From NCBI GenBank assembly GCA_030704615.1, contig CM060734.1, positions 4,400,001 through 4,464,000 on the forward strand: DNA of 64,000 nt, read 5' to 3'. The stretch's first letter is position 1; each line of letters begins with the position of its first letter. The position numbers and the translations under genes are program-made. Of the stretch, positions 36,295 to 48,935 are shown piece after piece. Source of the stretch: Takakia lepidozioides (taxonomy: Eukaryota; Streptophyta; Takakiopsida; Takakiales; Takakiaceae). The notes under the pieces are model-generated. The model did no database searches. It saw nothing but the letters and a program-made list of their open reading frames with translations, and was not told the DNA's origin.

Positions 36295-39200
36295 GTGTCA
36301 CAGTCATCAGAAACATAATCGACCTCATGTACTATGTCATCCACAAAGATTCCGGCCCCAATACCACGTCTTCTACCACGGCCGTCGATGGTTGGACTGC
36401 GAGCGCCATGAACGGACATGCTTGCTGCAAGTGCCTCCGCATAGACGGGTGGCATGTAAGACTGAGGAGGACTTGAAACAAGTCCAAAAAGGTGTGATAG
36501 CCCTGGAGGGTCAGTGGAAGCACACGGACTCCTGCACAAGTCGACAAAAACCCATTTTGAATACAATGATGCAATGCACAAGTCCAACGAAGAGGTTATC
36601 TCCCATGTGCACTTTGCCTTAAGAACAATGATTCTGGGTATTGAAACAAGAATGCAAGCATCCACAGGTTGAACTTACTCACAGGCAAAGTTGGAGTCCA
36701 GCTCCTTGTCGGACATCTCCCCTATATCAATATCACCGGGAAGGGGCTTCGGAAAGACTTGAGAAGTGTGTCCACCCAAACCCATCAAGAGGTTCTTGTA
36801 AATCTCGGCATCCCCTTCAATCCCGAAGAGATGTCGCGCACTAGCCTTGCAAGCATGGTACGAAGCACCTGCAATGGAATAGAAGGAAGGAAACAGACAT
36901 TGAAGACTCATTTGGAACGGTGGGAAGTGCTGAAAGTGCAAGCTCAAACAAACCTGATCAAATGTGAATGCTGAAGAGACGAACCTGTGCCCATTGACAA
37001 ATCCAGAACTCTGGCGTCGGTGTAGGTGCAGCACTCCACAATCGTTTGAATGAAAGCCGGGCTCCTCTCCCTGGCCCCTCTCCAAGGAACCCCATTCCCC
37101 CTTCGCAAGCACACGTTGTTGTCCACGTAGTTGTGGTGCATGTCATCCGTGGGAGAATCCGTCTTCTCGTCTATGAACTTGCCCCCATGAGTGATGGCAA
37201 ACTCCCTAATGATGGTTGGAGTCGTAGGTGGATGCACCCGGACGAGACAAACAGCTTCAAACAGACGAGTCTGCGAACAGGACATCCACAAGGAACTAAG
37301 AAGCTTGAAAACCAGGCCCCTACATGTTCATTTGAGCGACTTATGCAACACCATCCGAGAACCACCAAGAAGAGAAATAAGAAGGCAGATTTACCATCTC
37401 TCCCGGACGATCCCCCTTCATCAGGTACATGCTGTTCACACAATTCCATGTCTTTACGACCCTCATACCGGAGGCTTTCAAATAGCTAGCAAGTGCACGG
37501 CGACAGTGAAGGTCGATGGACTAGATGAGCACCAAAACACCTGCATCGGACAGAAAGAAATTGCAAAAGGAGAAAACCCACCGCCAGTAGCGCTCATCAA
37601 AAGCATTCAAACTTGGACAAGCACCCGCTGGAGGGACATCCGGGATTGGCAACCCATCAGGGATGTCCAAGATGATGAGTTCGGCTGCATGTGGCTTCTC
37701 CTTCCCGTTCACCCAGGATCTGGTCATTTTAGCCTGCAAACAAGCATGCAATGAAATGCTCAAGTGGATTGAAACGAGCCATGCCCACAACACACAAGAA
37801 GCAAAATACAACACGCACCGTGCTGAGGAACTCCACAATCCTCTCCCACACTGGTGATGGATCGCCCTTGTAATCAGATTTCTTGGACTCCATCATGGCA
37901 AGGAACCCGATGTTGGGCATCTCCAACCTGGTAGGGCGAATGACCCTCGTGGGATGCTCCACTACATGGTACGGGTCCTTAGGATCAACCACCCCCTTGT
38001 TCTTTCTCCTGGATCCCCTACCATGCGGTGGAGTCTCTTTGGTCTGCTGGACATCCGCTGCAGGGACAGTTTCTGCAACACTTCCCTGCCCAACAACCTA
38101 CCCTTGCACTCTCTTCCCCCTACCCCTTCCTTTCCCCACACCAACAGCAACATCCTTTCCCTTTGCCTTTCTACCTTTACCCGGGGTATCCTGAGCGGGA
38201 GGCTCCTTTTTTGCAAGTGTCCTCAAATTTTTATCATGAATCTCAAGGTCAGCAGTGGTGGCGGTGGCGGTGGCTGCTACATGCTCATTCTCTCTCCTCA
38301 AAGACACCTCCTGCGCCAGGGTCTCAGAAACAAGGCAATCCAATACCAACCACAGGCAGAAAGATGGTCTGGCCCCAGTCCTGCAAGATCCCCACAGCAA
38401 ACATGGTCTGGTTGCCAGCAGGAACTAGCCACAGGTCCACAAAATTAGGATGTTTGTCCAAGCAGTTCTCTGCCATGAGAACATACTTTATGTACCTGCA
38501 GGCACAGAGACATCCTCATTATGCAATGCAACTATTGTCTCCTAGCTTTTCTACCATATCACGAAGACCCCCTAAAAGAGTATGCGACACCGTACACTGC
38601 AACCACCGCACCCAAAATAGCCTGAAGGGCCCAGGGTGTGCACGTTGATGTTACTACACACGGATAGAGAAAATGAGTGTGCGGCACCGCACACTCATAT
38701 GAGCCAGCACAAAGCAGGTTGGATGGAAGAGAGTGTGTCTTTGCAAATCAAAGAAGCATAGTCGATTTCGCACCTGTAAAGGCATCGTTTCCAGGCTTCC
38801 TCTCCTTTATCTTGCTGGTCAAGCTCATTTGTTTGGCTGATGCCACCCTCCTTGTGAACTCCCTTAAGAAACAAGATTGCCACACTATGGCTCTCCATTT
38901 CCGTATGTATGCTTGGAAGGAGACCTTCGGTGCTGTCATGGTGATGCCATAGTCAGCCAGCTGCGTATGTAGAACAGATTGGGCCCTCTCCTCCAACTGC
39001 AAAACAATTCGAATGCAAGAATGAACCAGAAATCAATCACAGCCATTGTAACATGGAATGAGAACGACAGAAAAGCGAAATGAAAGTGACACAGCAAATG
39101 ACATCATACCTGGCTCCAGTAAGTGGCCTTGTGAAGCCATGTGTCCATCATATTGTCACTGATAGGAATGACACGCTGGGTCTTCTTCTCTTTCTCCGGC

Positions 39201-40604
39201 CTGGGGAACATGTGGGTATCCCTAACAGTGGGATCGGAGTTCCATATCAGTAGCCACTTCACCTTCTGTTCTGAAGACACAACAGCGGTAGACAACCTGT
39301 GCAACTTCTCCTGGGCCATCTCCGGCTTGCCCGGCTTGTTGAAATGGTTTTTCACCTCTTGAAGAAATTGTGGTCTGAAGGATGGGTCGGCAATTCTCAA
39401 CTGCTTCACAAAAGCACTCATAATATTCTTTCTTGTGGTGGTCATCTCTTGCTTGATGTGAATCTCAACCCCCTTTGCTGTCCTTCTCTCTTCAGGGGTA
39501 GAGCTGTAGTATTCTAGTTTGCCACGCTGTCCTGCATCTGCAATGTCTTGCTGCAAGAGAATGCACAACAATTGCATCAACACAAGGGCAATGGAAACAA
39601 ACAGAAACAAAGATCTCGAAGCAGGAATATCGAAAGGAAGGAGGATGGAAGATGTATCTCACCGCGTACATATACTCCATGAAAGCCTCACGGGTCAACG
39701 AGTACCATGTTTCTGATGTCTTGGAGCTTTCGCACTTCTTGTAAGTCTCTGCTGAAAGGATGGTCTTGAAGTTGGTCAAGGGCATCTGACCGATCCTCTG
39801 TATCCTGTACAGTGTGTGAACCAGACTCGTTTTGACATGCGATGTCTCCGTCCCTCTGCAGAATGACGTGTGAAAGTGAGAATGAAATTCAAGAACCCAC
39901 AACAGAGGACTGGAACCAATGAACCACGGAACCACAACTGGAACATGTAGAATGAGAAACCAACCTGTTCACATCATTCATTGCCGTCAGAAGACCCATC
40001 ATGTTCCCGTCACAATCCAACACCATCGTTCAAACACAGTAATGCCACTCTTCCTCCTGTGAGTGCAGCCTCCCAATGACAGCCATCCATGCAAGCAACC
40101 GGTGGTTGCCATCCCATACGTGAAACATCTTCCCTGAGAATGCTTGGGTCGAAGGTTTCCTGGAGAGAAGAAGTTCAAAGGATTTGTTCACCTGTCTCCA
40201 AATGGGATCCCAAGAGTCCACGATTCATCTACAAGGAGCTCTTTGCCTCTGGAATCCCTTGTAGAAACGTAAAAGACTGCGGATCCATCCAAATACCCAT
40301 GAACAAACTCGGCCTCCAGCTTCTGGATGTCCTTGATGAGGGGTGGACGAACGATGGGCATGGAAACCAACCTACACAGGGGAATCTTCAACCTCCCACC
40401 CGGGGCAAGCATGCTTTGCACCACAAGCTGAGAATTCACCTTCTGACCCCCCAGCATCTCTGCGGCTTTGCTTTCATAGAACTCATCGTCCACATCAAGA
40501 ATGATCTCCTTCTCCTGCCCTGAAGTGTTGTCATCAGCCACCCTTTGAATCTTCTCTTGCAGGGTTGTCCATTCAATTTCACATAAAAGAGAGGACAGGA
40601 ACAA
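36291..40604 (-). pseudogene. ParB-like / DNA methyltransferase-like protein of element 4 (all but its first exon)
   Basis: It matches the element 3 gene at 43728-48935 block by block, leftward. Blocks are LKIPLCRLVSMPIVR and SAVFYVSTRD (40188-40604), ParB motif FHVWDGNHRLLAW (about 40115), SLVHTLYRIQRIG (39800), LRIADPSF...EKLHRLST (39104-39610), ISDNMMDTWLHKATYWSQ (39120) and KWRAIVWQSCFLREFTRR (38900). YIKYVLMAENC follows at 38490, then methyltransferase motif IV-like LIILDIPDG (about 37665), SPAFIQTIVECC...VLDLSMGTG (about 37030), ASARHLFGIEGDAE (36800), and an acidic tail (36291-36400). A frameshift near 40215 separates VDESW from the ParB core. Exons are separated by short introns as in element 3. 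The first exon lies at 59206-59600, so intron 1 holds the palindrome array and all of element 3. Confidence 0.68.
38673..38698. repeat. Perfect 26-bp palindrome in element 4
   Basis: Arms ATGAGTGTGCGG and CCGCACACTCAT around a central CA. It combines the outer GTGTG arm of the element 4 array with the inner GCGG...CCGC core of element 3. It lies within or beside an intron of the methyltransferase gene. Confidence 0.9.
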
Positions 40605-40734
40605 AGTGCGGTGCCGAAGACTGCACAGAGCTCAAACACATACCTTTTCTGTGTTTTCACTATGCTTCAAATGTGATTCAATGTTTAAAAAAGAATCAAG
40701 TTGACTTCCTCTTACATCGAAACATGTCAAAGTA

Positions 40735-41137
40735 CAAAGGGCACAAACAGTGTGCTTCCAATTACGGGTGTGTTGAACATGGCACATTGGCCGTGTTGGG
40801 CCCATACTGACATAAAAAAACAGGCACAGAGGGGGGCACAGACTGTGTGCGTTGCCGCACACTCTTTGGTGCTTCCAACTACGGGTGTTTTGAATATGGT
40901 ACACTGGCCCTGTGTGGCACATTTAGACATCAAACATGGCACATTTTTAAATCAAAAAACAGGTTGAGAGGGTGCACAAACAGTGTGCATTGATGCACAC
41001 TGTTTGGTGTTTCCAACTACGGGTGATTTCAACTTGGCACACTAGCCCTGTGTGGCCCATTTAGACATCAAAAAACAACTGGAAAGGGGGGCACAAACAG
41101 TGTGCGTTGACGCACACTCTTTGGTGCTTCCAACTAC
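40735..41137. repeat. Palindromic tandem array of element 4, left part
   Basis: About four units of roughly 115 bp, each with a CAGTGTGCGT-type palindrome followed by GGTGCTTCCAACTACGGG, a GACATGGCA-like stretch, GGCCCTGTGTGGCCCATTTAGACATCAAAAA and a G-rich run. It is cut at 41137 by element 3 and resumes at 55867. Confidence 0.9.
41129..41137 (+). repeat. Target site duplication of element 3, left copy
   Basis: TCCAACTAC, repeated at 55867-55875. Identity continues through CGGG, so the duplication is 9-12 bp; 9 bp is usual for MULEs. Confidence 0.82.
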
Positions 41138-41210
41138 GGGGGGCTGCTATTTCATGAGCCATGAGCCATGAGCGGCATGAGCCATGAGCAGAGTCGTAAG
41201 TGTGGAAAAA
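41138..41210 (+). repeat. Left terminal inverted repeat of element 3
   Basis: GCTATTTCATGAGCCATGAGC and further ATGAGC copies to about 41205. A subterminal GTCCGCGGGAATAGGG lies at about 41246, as in the other elements. Confidence 0.85.
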
Positions 41211-41601
41211 AACATGAGCAGCACTATTTTCCGGAAATGAGTGTCCGCGGGAATAGGGTTTAGGGTGCCACGGTCATAGGGGGAGAAGGACCTCCCGATG
41301 AAGGAGGTTCCGCAATGTTATTTAGAATTATATATTGAAAGGCAATGTTTCGCGAATGGTAGGGTGGTATTGCTCTGTACAATGGGGGCCCATTTCAGCC
41401 TACCAGCCATTTGCAAAATTCACCCACACTCCCAATCCCAAACGAAATGAGCAATGACGCATTCTCGGAACAATGGACACAGAATAGAATAAAAAGAGGG
41501 CACAATGAGGTTTTTATTGATCCACATGAATTGCATTTGAAGCACGTCTACTGTGCTGATTGTGCCCTCAAATCTTGAGCCCTGTGCCTACTGAATACAA
41601 G

Positions 41602-42698
41602 TCACGTTGTCAATGGGACTTCGACTGCTCTCAGAACTAGCTCATGAGTCCTGGGGCTCCTCCATGTAAAGTCGATTGCAGCCGTTGTACCGCCCCTAGT
41701 GATGTTCACCACAATGTCCTGCCCTTCAATCATACCACCATCGAATATGGAAATCTTCACGTTTTCGTCGTCCACACCAATGCGAATGTCCCCATACAAT
41801 GGAGAAGAGGAGCGCACTCCTCGAGGAGAATAGGTCTCTCCGATTGAGTCCACCCACGTCCAGTGGCAGCAGTTCCACCGCAACAGCATAGCAGTGCGCC
41901 TTCTTCTGCATGGGTGACCGTCGTAGCTGGGAAAATCGGAATCGAGGATGCGCAGGAGCCACGGACTCCTCAAACCAAGATCGTCACCCCGCTCGAAGGC
42001 GTAGTGGCCTACGATATACTCAAAAGCAACCAATGTTTCCACAATCGAACCAGTATCTTCTGTGTAATCTGTGTACCAGATAACAATGTCTCCCGATGTG
42101 GCCGAATACATTGCATAATCGATGCCTCCAAAGGGGCAGTCGTCCCGGTTCCGGAAGCACGGCATCCTTGCAATGGAGGACCTGAGGACGACTTGGATGC
42201 CGATGACCTTGCGGACAGCTACGAAGCCCTTAGATTTTGGAAAAGATACGAAGCGGAAGAGCAGTCCGGCCTCCAAAATGGAGCATCTGGGTCACACGTA
42301 CCCACCGACGGAGGTGGAACGTGTTCATCACGCCAGCGGTGGATGAAGCCATACATCTTTCTCATCAACAAGTTATAGTTTGAGATCTGCCACCGAAATC
42401 CATCCCCCGGATGAAAATTCGGCGCCGCATTAACATCGAAGAGGGGATGGACTTCGTCGTGTCCAGTGGCTATCGGCCCACCTGGCAGTGACTGCCCATA
42501 GTTTGCATGGCAGGGTAGGAAACTGAAACGGCTACATTCATGCAGCAGCCAATCTTCATCGGTCCAGGATCCTGTACGGGGGAAATTTAAATGTGCCCTG
42601 GAGTGTGCCCTGGAATGTACCTCACTTCTGTATAACTGTGTTTCATTGTGTTGAATAACTCTCGGATTTGGCCCACTGTTTACAATTTGATGTCTCAT
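41602..42698 (-). CDS. Unknown gene in element 3
   Basis: Two overlapping minus-strand frames, 42219-42698 (159 codons) and 41602-42276 (224 codons), probably belong to one gene joined by splicing or split by a frameshift near 42250. The first has FPRTGSWTDEDWLLHECSRF, then PGDGFRWQISNYNLLMRKMYG. The second has GGIDYAMYSATSGDIVIWYTD, NCCHWTWVDSIGETYSPRGV and YGDIRIGVDDENVKISIFDGG. I recognise no family. It lies between the left end and the methyltransferase gene, with a palindrome cluster at its start side. Element 4 has no clear counterpart. Confidence 0.45.
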
Positions 42699-42790
42699 TT
42701 CTACAATTTGTCTGTCTGGTTGAATAAAGCAGAGTAACCGGTATGTGAGTCATGTGTCAAGAATATACCAGAGTAACGCCATGTCGGACA

Positions 42791-43540
42791 TTGAAATGCG
42801 GCACCGCATTTCCATGTCGGCATCGAAATGCGGCGCCGCATTTCCAAGTCGGGATCGAAATGCGGCACCGCATTTCCATGTCGGACATCGAAATGCGGCA
42901 CCGCATTTCCATGTGGGACAAGAAAATGCGGTGCATCATTTCCGTCCAGGTACACGAAATACCAACACGGGTCTATAAATTGATCAGAAAACGAGGTTGG
43001 CATTGCAAATGCGGCGACGCATTTCCAGCTTGGCAATGGAAACTTCTTTTTGGACAAGGGAATGCGGTGCCGCATTTCCGTCCAACACTTCGAAAAGTGC
43101 ACCTATTTCCGACCAGCGCGATGGAATGCGTTACCGCATTTCCGAGAGAGGGTCTGCAAATTGACAAATTGCGATGTCCGTTCTGGAAATGCGGCGCCGC
43201 ATTTCCATGTCCGTCATCGACTTTTTTTTTACAATGGAATGCGGTGCCAGTTTTTGTTGATGGGTCTGCAGTTCGAACAACCACCATCCCCAATATGGAA
43301 ATGCGGCACCGCATTTCCAATCCCGCCATGTCGGCCTCCTTGTTCGACCTCCTTGTTCGACCTCTGTAAGCGTGGTGGCATCCATGCAATGAGCGGGAGA
43401 GGCCAAAACTGGCGTGTGGACAAAGGAAATTTTGGAAATGCGGCACCGCATTCCCAATTCAGATTACTTTTTACTATGCCAACATTGAAATGGAAAAATT
43501 AGTCCCTCCCCTGTTTTGGAAATGCGGTGCCGCATTTCCA
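42791..43540. repeat. Palindrome cluster downstream of the methyltransferase gene in element 3
   Basis: About 13 copies, several imperfect, of a palindrome with arms GAAATGCGG and CCGCATTTC around CA, CG, TG or TA. The first four start at about 42793, 42825, 42857 and 42890, i.e. 32-33 bp apart. Later copies are spaced irregularly. Confidence 0.9.
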
Positions 43541-43727
43541 AAAGAGGTTCTTAGAGTTGCCAAAATTTTGGAAATGCCCTGTCCCATTTCTGATTTTGGG
43601 AGCGTCCTGGTTTGGGCGATTGTGTGGCTGGAATGCACACTGGAGAGGGGTCACGAATGTCGGGCAGAATTTTCTTTATATACTCTGGAAGAGAATTTAC
43701 ATTTACAGAGACTTCATTAAAATTCTA

Positions 43728-46700
43728 TTAATCTTGAAAATCATCGGAATCCTCATCCTGTTCTAGACTGTCCTGCTCCTCCTCCACCCCCTCAGTGCCT
43801 CTCTCATCTCCAGCGGACTGCTCGTTGGCCAGGCTTTCAAAAATCCCATCTTCCCCTTGCGGAACTGTCCATCTCACCTCCGTTGGGTCGTCCTCCTCCC
43901 TGTCTGCGTCGCTCTCATCCGCTGAATCACATATGTACTTTCGTACCCGTCTACCTGTCTGAGCTGCTGCCAACTCTTTCCTTATCCTTCTGTCCTCCCT
44001 AGCCCTCTCCAAAATCTGCTCTACTTTACTGGGATTCTCACTTCTTCTAATCGCTGTATTTGCGAGTTTAGCTGCATAACTAGGAAGGGAGTAGTCCCTC
44101 ACCGGGCTCGTCATGAAGTCGGCCCTCGCAAAGAACGGGACATTCTTCCTGGCAGGAAGTGTAGGCCCTACATGCTTGGACCCGGACCCTGCAATCCTGC
44201 ACATGACAATCATCAACGAGACTAATGAGAACCACAGTCGGGAAATTCCTTTGACATAAATGACCCAGAAGGCTTTGCAAACTTACAATGTTTGCACTCA
44301 CTCGTATTCCGGGTTCTCCTCTGCATCAATGTCCACTGTGTCTTCCTCGGACTCCGACGAATCCGAGGAGACTTCCGCTCTGTCGGGAGCCTTCACATTC
44401 CGTTGCAGCCCCTCCAGATGGGATCCCCACACGGATGAATCCTCCTCGTAGGCAAAGAGGTGCCGGTCGGAAAACCGCCCAGCCCACATTGAGGCACCTG
44501 TTACAATGCCATCCACACATTACCACATGGCCTTCAGATGTTGCGAACTACATCCTAACGAGAATTTGCAGAACAGCAGAGATCAAGATTCTGCATACCT
44601 GTCCCACAGATGAGGTCCAGCACTGTGCCCTCCACGTCTGTGCATGTCTCCATAATTGTCTGAATGAAGGCAGGGCTCCGAGTCCGTGAGTACCGCAGGG
44701 GTTCCGTTGAAGTGAGGCTATGAGGGAGAAGTTCCTTGGGAACGTTGTTGAACAGAACGTCGTAATCGAGTGGGTCGCAGTTCGGGTCAACCTTTCCTCC
44801 CTCCTTCCGGAAAGCAAAGGTGGAGTTTTCCTTCACAAAGCAGTATGCATCGAACTGCTTCGTCTGCATACACAGGGGGAAAACGATTAGAAACCGAATG
44901 CGGCACCGCATTTGAAAGCACCCAAGCAAATCAATGGACGAGTGCCAGTGTCGTAATCACCTTCTTCCCTTCCGACCGAAGGCCCAGTGTGTTGATGCAC
45001 GTCCACTTCTTTTTCAGAATCGGGACGGCGCTCTTGCGGGTCCACTTCGCAATTCCTGTCTGAGTGTTTTTTCCTCTGCTCGCCAGGACAACCACACAGC
45101 CTCTGTCGTCCAACACCATGCGGGCAAGCCCGAATCCTTTCTTCCAAAAGTCCTCCGAGTACCTGTTCCAAGATGGCAAAGCTTGCAGTCCTTCCACAGG
45201 CTCTCCGTCCGGAATATCCAAGATGATCATATCGCAAGACCACTCGGTGGCATTTCCGCCCCTCCTACAATCCTTGTCTGCACACACCCTCTCAAAGAAC
45301 GAGACCATATTCTGAAATCCTGGGGTGTCGGAAGGCTCTTCGGCAGTCGCCTTCTTCAGTGCTCTGCCCTTCAGACCCTCCATGGTCTTCGTGTATGCCT
45401 AACTTGGCTGCCCGTCCATCCAAAGCCGCCAAGAAACTCTCATTTACACACTGGACTACAGTTTCGGGAGCCACTTTCGGCCTCTTCATTTCCACCGGCT
45501 CGAAAGGGTGCCCCCCTGGGGGTTGAAGAGTGCCTTCTTTGCCGAGCCAGTTCTCGTGCCTCTCGTGACAACGGTGGGCACAGGGGAGGCAGCCTGCGTT
45601 TGGGGGGGTGGGCTGGTTGCAAAGTCTCCATCGGAGTCCTCTTCCTCACCCTCTTCCTGAACAGGCTGTTTCTGCTTCTTCGTTTTGGCGGGTGTCACAA
45701 CAGCTGCTCCTTGCTGGCGAGTCCTCTTCTTCGACCCTTCTGTTGGGCCTGCACAGCTGCATCCACCGTCTTTTGTGCCATCTCAGCTGCCTTTCTGGAT
45801 TCTTCCAGAGCAGCAGATTCCTTTGCCGACTTTGGCCCAGCAGGGACACGTCTTTCCTTTCTCTTCTCTTCTGCCAAGGCGTGCAGATCTTTCTCAGACT
45901 CGTCAACAATACCGCCAGACATGTCCAGGTACCACGGGCATCCAACGAGATGCGCGGGATGCCATTGTTTCTGCATCTCGGGTGTGTAGACACAGCTTGG
46001 GCCCGCCACGGTCCAAGCCATGAAGAACGGGGGCTCTTGAGCCAGGGCCCCTGTCTGAAGGAGCACGTATTTCATATACCTGCAAGGCAGTCAGCATGCG
46101 TGAGCAAAACTTGAGACCAACCTACTGGCAGAGTGCCACCGAAAACATAAAATGCGAATGCGGTGCCGCATTTCCGAGACAAACCTCGTAACCAGGCTTC
46201 GCATACAAGGGCAGCTGTGCTTCACCTGTAAACAATTCGCATTGCAGCTTTCCCCGCTCCCTCCTGATGTGTAAACTCCACGCTCCTTCTTGCTGTCTGT
46301 AGCTCTCTGGCGAAAAGGTTGTCCTTGTACGCACATCTGAAACGTGTCACGTAGTCTTCCAATGTCTGTGTTCCATCCCATTTGACGTACAAGCCGAACG
46401 AATTTGTGTGCATTACGACTTGCTCCTTTGCATTCGACATTACCTGCCATTCCCAAATGCATTGTCACGTAGCAGTTCAGGGAATTCATGTCAGAAAAGC
46501 AAATCTGGGGAAGTACCTTGAATTACCTGGAACCACCAAGTCATGCGGTTGAGCCACACATCCACTGCAGGGTCGGAAACTTCCAGTGGAAAAGACCACA
46601 TTGTCCTTATGCTCTCGGATGCATTCCAGATCGACAGCCACCGTGTCTGCCATTTCCGATCCAATGTCAGTGGCTGGAAGAGAGTGGCTATTGCTAGGAA

Positions 46701-48935
46701 GGAAATTCAGTGCATTGAAACCTCACCTTCTCTTTCGCCTCCACACATGCCGTTGAGAGGTGATGCAGTTTCTCCAATTGCATGGTCGGCTGCATGGCCC
46801 GAGAATAGTGTTTTGCAATCTCGGGGATGAAGTCCTTTCCAAGTGCCGGATCTGCAATTGCCACCAGCTTCACAAGCTTTGACTTGTATTTGGTTCTGGA
46901 CTTGACACCGGCTTCCTTCAAGTGCTCAGTCAATGACTGCAACGTTTTGACCTGCCCCTCACTTTCCATGAAGAAGCGTTTGGCATGGGCCAAATCCAGC
47001 TTGATGTTTGACTGCCAACAAAAACATGCAGAAGCGTTACATTCGATTCATGTGGAAACATTACTGGAAATTGGGGAAGGATGAGCAGAGGGAAATTGGA
47101 GCACGACTTACTTCGTATATCACCTCCACCATTCCATCCATAGTGAGACGATACCATGTCCGGTCTGTTTTTGCAACGGCTTTCTGAATGAGCTCCGGCT
47201 CCAGCATTTCCGCAAACATCTGCGGATCAGTAAGACCAGTTTTCCTCACCCTGTACAGCATATGTGCCATGTGGGTATGCACGTACGCATTCTCAGTGAC
47301 CCTGCAAGGCACACTCTCCAGTTCAGTACACGGAAGCACGGAATCAAACCAGAATGGAAACCGAAATGCGGCACCGCATTTCGAATGTGCTAGGGAGGGT
47401 ATGAGTATCTTACGAGTTGAGGTCCGCCATGGCATTCTTGAGGAGGGAGGAGTCTGCCGCCTTCACCTTGAGGATGACACACTCCACCATGTAATGCCAG
47501 CCAATGTGCTTGGCATGGTTCTGCTTGATGTACTCCCACCAGGCGAGAAGTCGGTGATTCCCGTCCCACACAAAGAACATTTTTCCCGACATATGGCCGA
47601 AGTCGGATCACCCTTCAGCGTCGCCTCGAATTCGTGGTTGCGAGTGTGCCAGTGGGTATCCCACGTTGACAATTCATCGGCAGTGGGTCCACGGGTTTCG
47701 CCGTCCTCATTCTCTATGGAAACGTAAAACGCTGCCGATCCCAGACGGTACCCTTCTCGAAATGCGAACTTGAGCTTATCCACATCTCCGGGAAGGGCCT
47801 GCCTGACGATGGGAAGGGAGACCATGCGACAGAGTGGGATTCGAAGAGTCCGCTGGAATACCCTGCTGCCCAGAACTCTGCCAATGCTACTGTGTGTCTC
47901 CTCCAACATTTTATCCGCTGCACTTTTGAAATCCTCCGGAGACATGTCTGTAGGTGCAGGTAGTGGCTGAGCAGGTGGAGCATCCTCAACTGGAGCTGCA
48001 CTCTGGGGCCTGTGTGCGGGCAATTCTGCCACTGCAGAGGCCTCCTCCGGGCCTGCTAGCTCATCGGTGGTGAGGTCTGCCTGCGAACGTTCAGCGGCAG
48101 CACCCTCCTCCGGTACCAAATCGAGATCAACGGTCGATCCCATTGCCTTCGCTGCAGCAGAGTCGGCCCCAACATCTGCAGCGGGAAATCCTCCAGGAAC
48201 TGAGCTTCAGCTCGTGGAAGCGGTTTTGCGGGAGATTGTTCGCCCGTCGCCCTGATTGCCTTCTGCTTCCTCATCCTTGCAGGTGAAGGTGTCTGCTGCA
48301 ATAGAATCTGTCTTCTACCCTGCTGCTTCATTCGCGTTGGGGGGGGTGAATCGGCCTGAGCCGGTTCAGAAGCCAGTAGAGGGACGGGCTGCTTCTTCTT
48401 CGACTTTGCTGGAGAAGGGCCCGACCCGTGCTGGCGATTCTCCATGATCGAAGAACGCGAGTCGATCTCCGAGACTTTGAACTTGCCCTTCGAAGACGCG
48501 TCTTTGAATCGCAGAGGGCTAGGCCCGGCAGGAGTACCCGCGCTCGGGGATCGGGTGGGTGTACGTGCTGCAGCTAGCTCCTCGGACTCTTCCAGCGGCT
48601 CTTCGGATTCCTGCGATCCCTCCAGCACGTCCACCTTTCCTGTTAGGCATGCAAACATGTTCTGCATTCAAGTCTCCTAGCATTCAGTCTAAGAATTACA
48701 GAAGCAAAATGGGGGGTTCGGTGCTCGATCAGCTGCGCGCAGCCCGATCGCATGGAGCTCTCACTGGTGGCTGGGTTGCCTGAGTGGCCTGCTGCTCGGA
48801 GATGGCAATCTCCTCCTGTAGACGCATCTGCTTCCTCCCCTTCGGCATTGGCCTACGTCCGAAGTATAATTTGCGGAGCTTGCGACGAGGTCTCCTGTCT
48901 GGTGCACGAACTCCCCCCCTCTCAGGTTCGAGCAT
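43728..48935 (-). CDS. ParB-like domain plus DNA methyltransferase-like protein (element 3)
   Basis: A leftward gene of about ten exons. Exon 1 (48765-48935) starts MLEPERGG and is basic. Exon 2, from about 48634, is Ser/Pro/Lys-rich. The ParB/sulfiredoxin-type region follows: LRIPLCRMVSLPIVRQALPG, GSAAFYVSIENEDGE (47700-47860), then MFFVWDGNHRLLAWWEY (about 47570). Middle blocks (47110-47300, 46690-46993, 46510-46690, 46222-46440) are unassigned but conserved in element 4. After a charged linker (45440-46090) come methyltransferase blocks: CDMIILDIPDGEPVEG (motif IV position), RSPAFIQTIMETC, VLDLICGTG (motif I) and RHLFAYEEDS (motif II). The order IV before I is that of beta-class amino-methyltransferases. 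An acidic tail ends at 43728. The frame changes near 48180 and near 47620, so either unseen splicing or frameshifts occur. Motif IV lacks the usual PP(Y/F/W), so activity is uncertain. Confidence 0.7.
44897..44912. repeat. Intronic palindrome in the methyltransferase gene
   Basis: AATGCGGCACCGCATT, the array-type palindrome with shortened arms, just upstream of the motif I exon. Confidence 0.85.
46156..46174. repeat. Intronic palindrome in the methyltransferase gene
   Basis: GAATGCGGTGCCGCATTTC, an array-type palindrome between two methyltransferase exons. Confidence 0.85.
47363..47382. repeat. Intronic palindrome in the methyltransferase gene
   Basis: A perfect 20-bp palindrome with arms GAAATGCGG and CCGCATTTC around CA, directly after the ParB exon. 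Confidence 0.88.

Noticed and set aside
25996-42698. Homology between the unknown frames of element 2 (25996-26589) and element 3 (41602-42698)
   Set aside because: Only a few scattered residues agree; not enough to claim common origin without an alignment search.
42745-43502. Open frames with repeated NAAPHFHV / KCGAAF
   Set aside because: Same cause: translation through the palindrome cluster.
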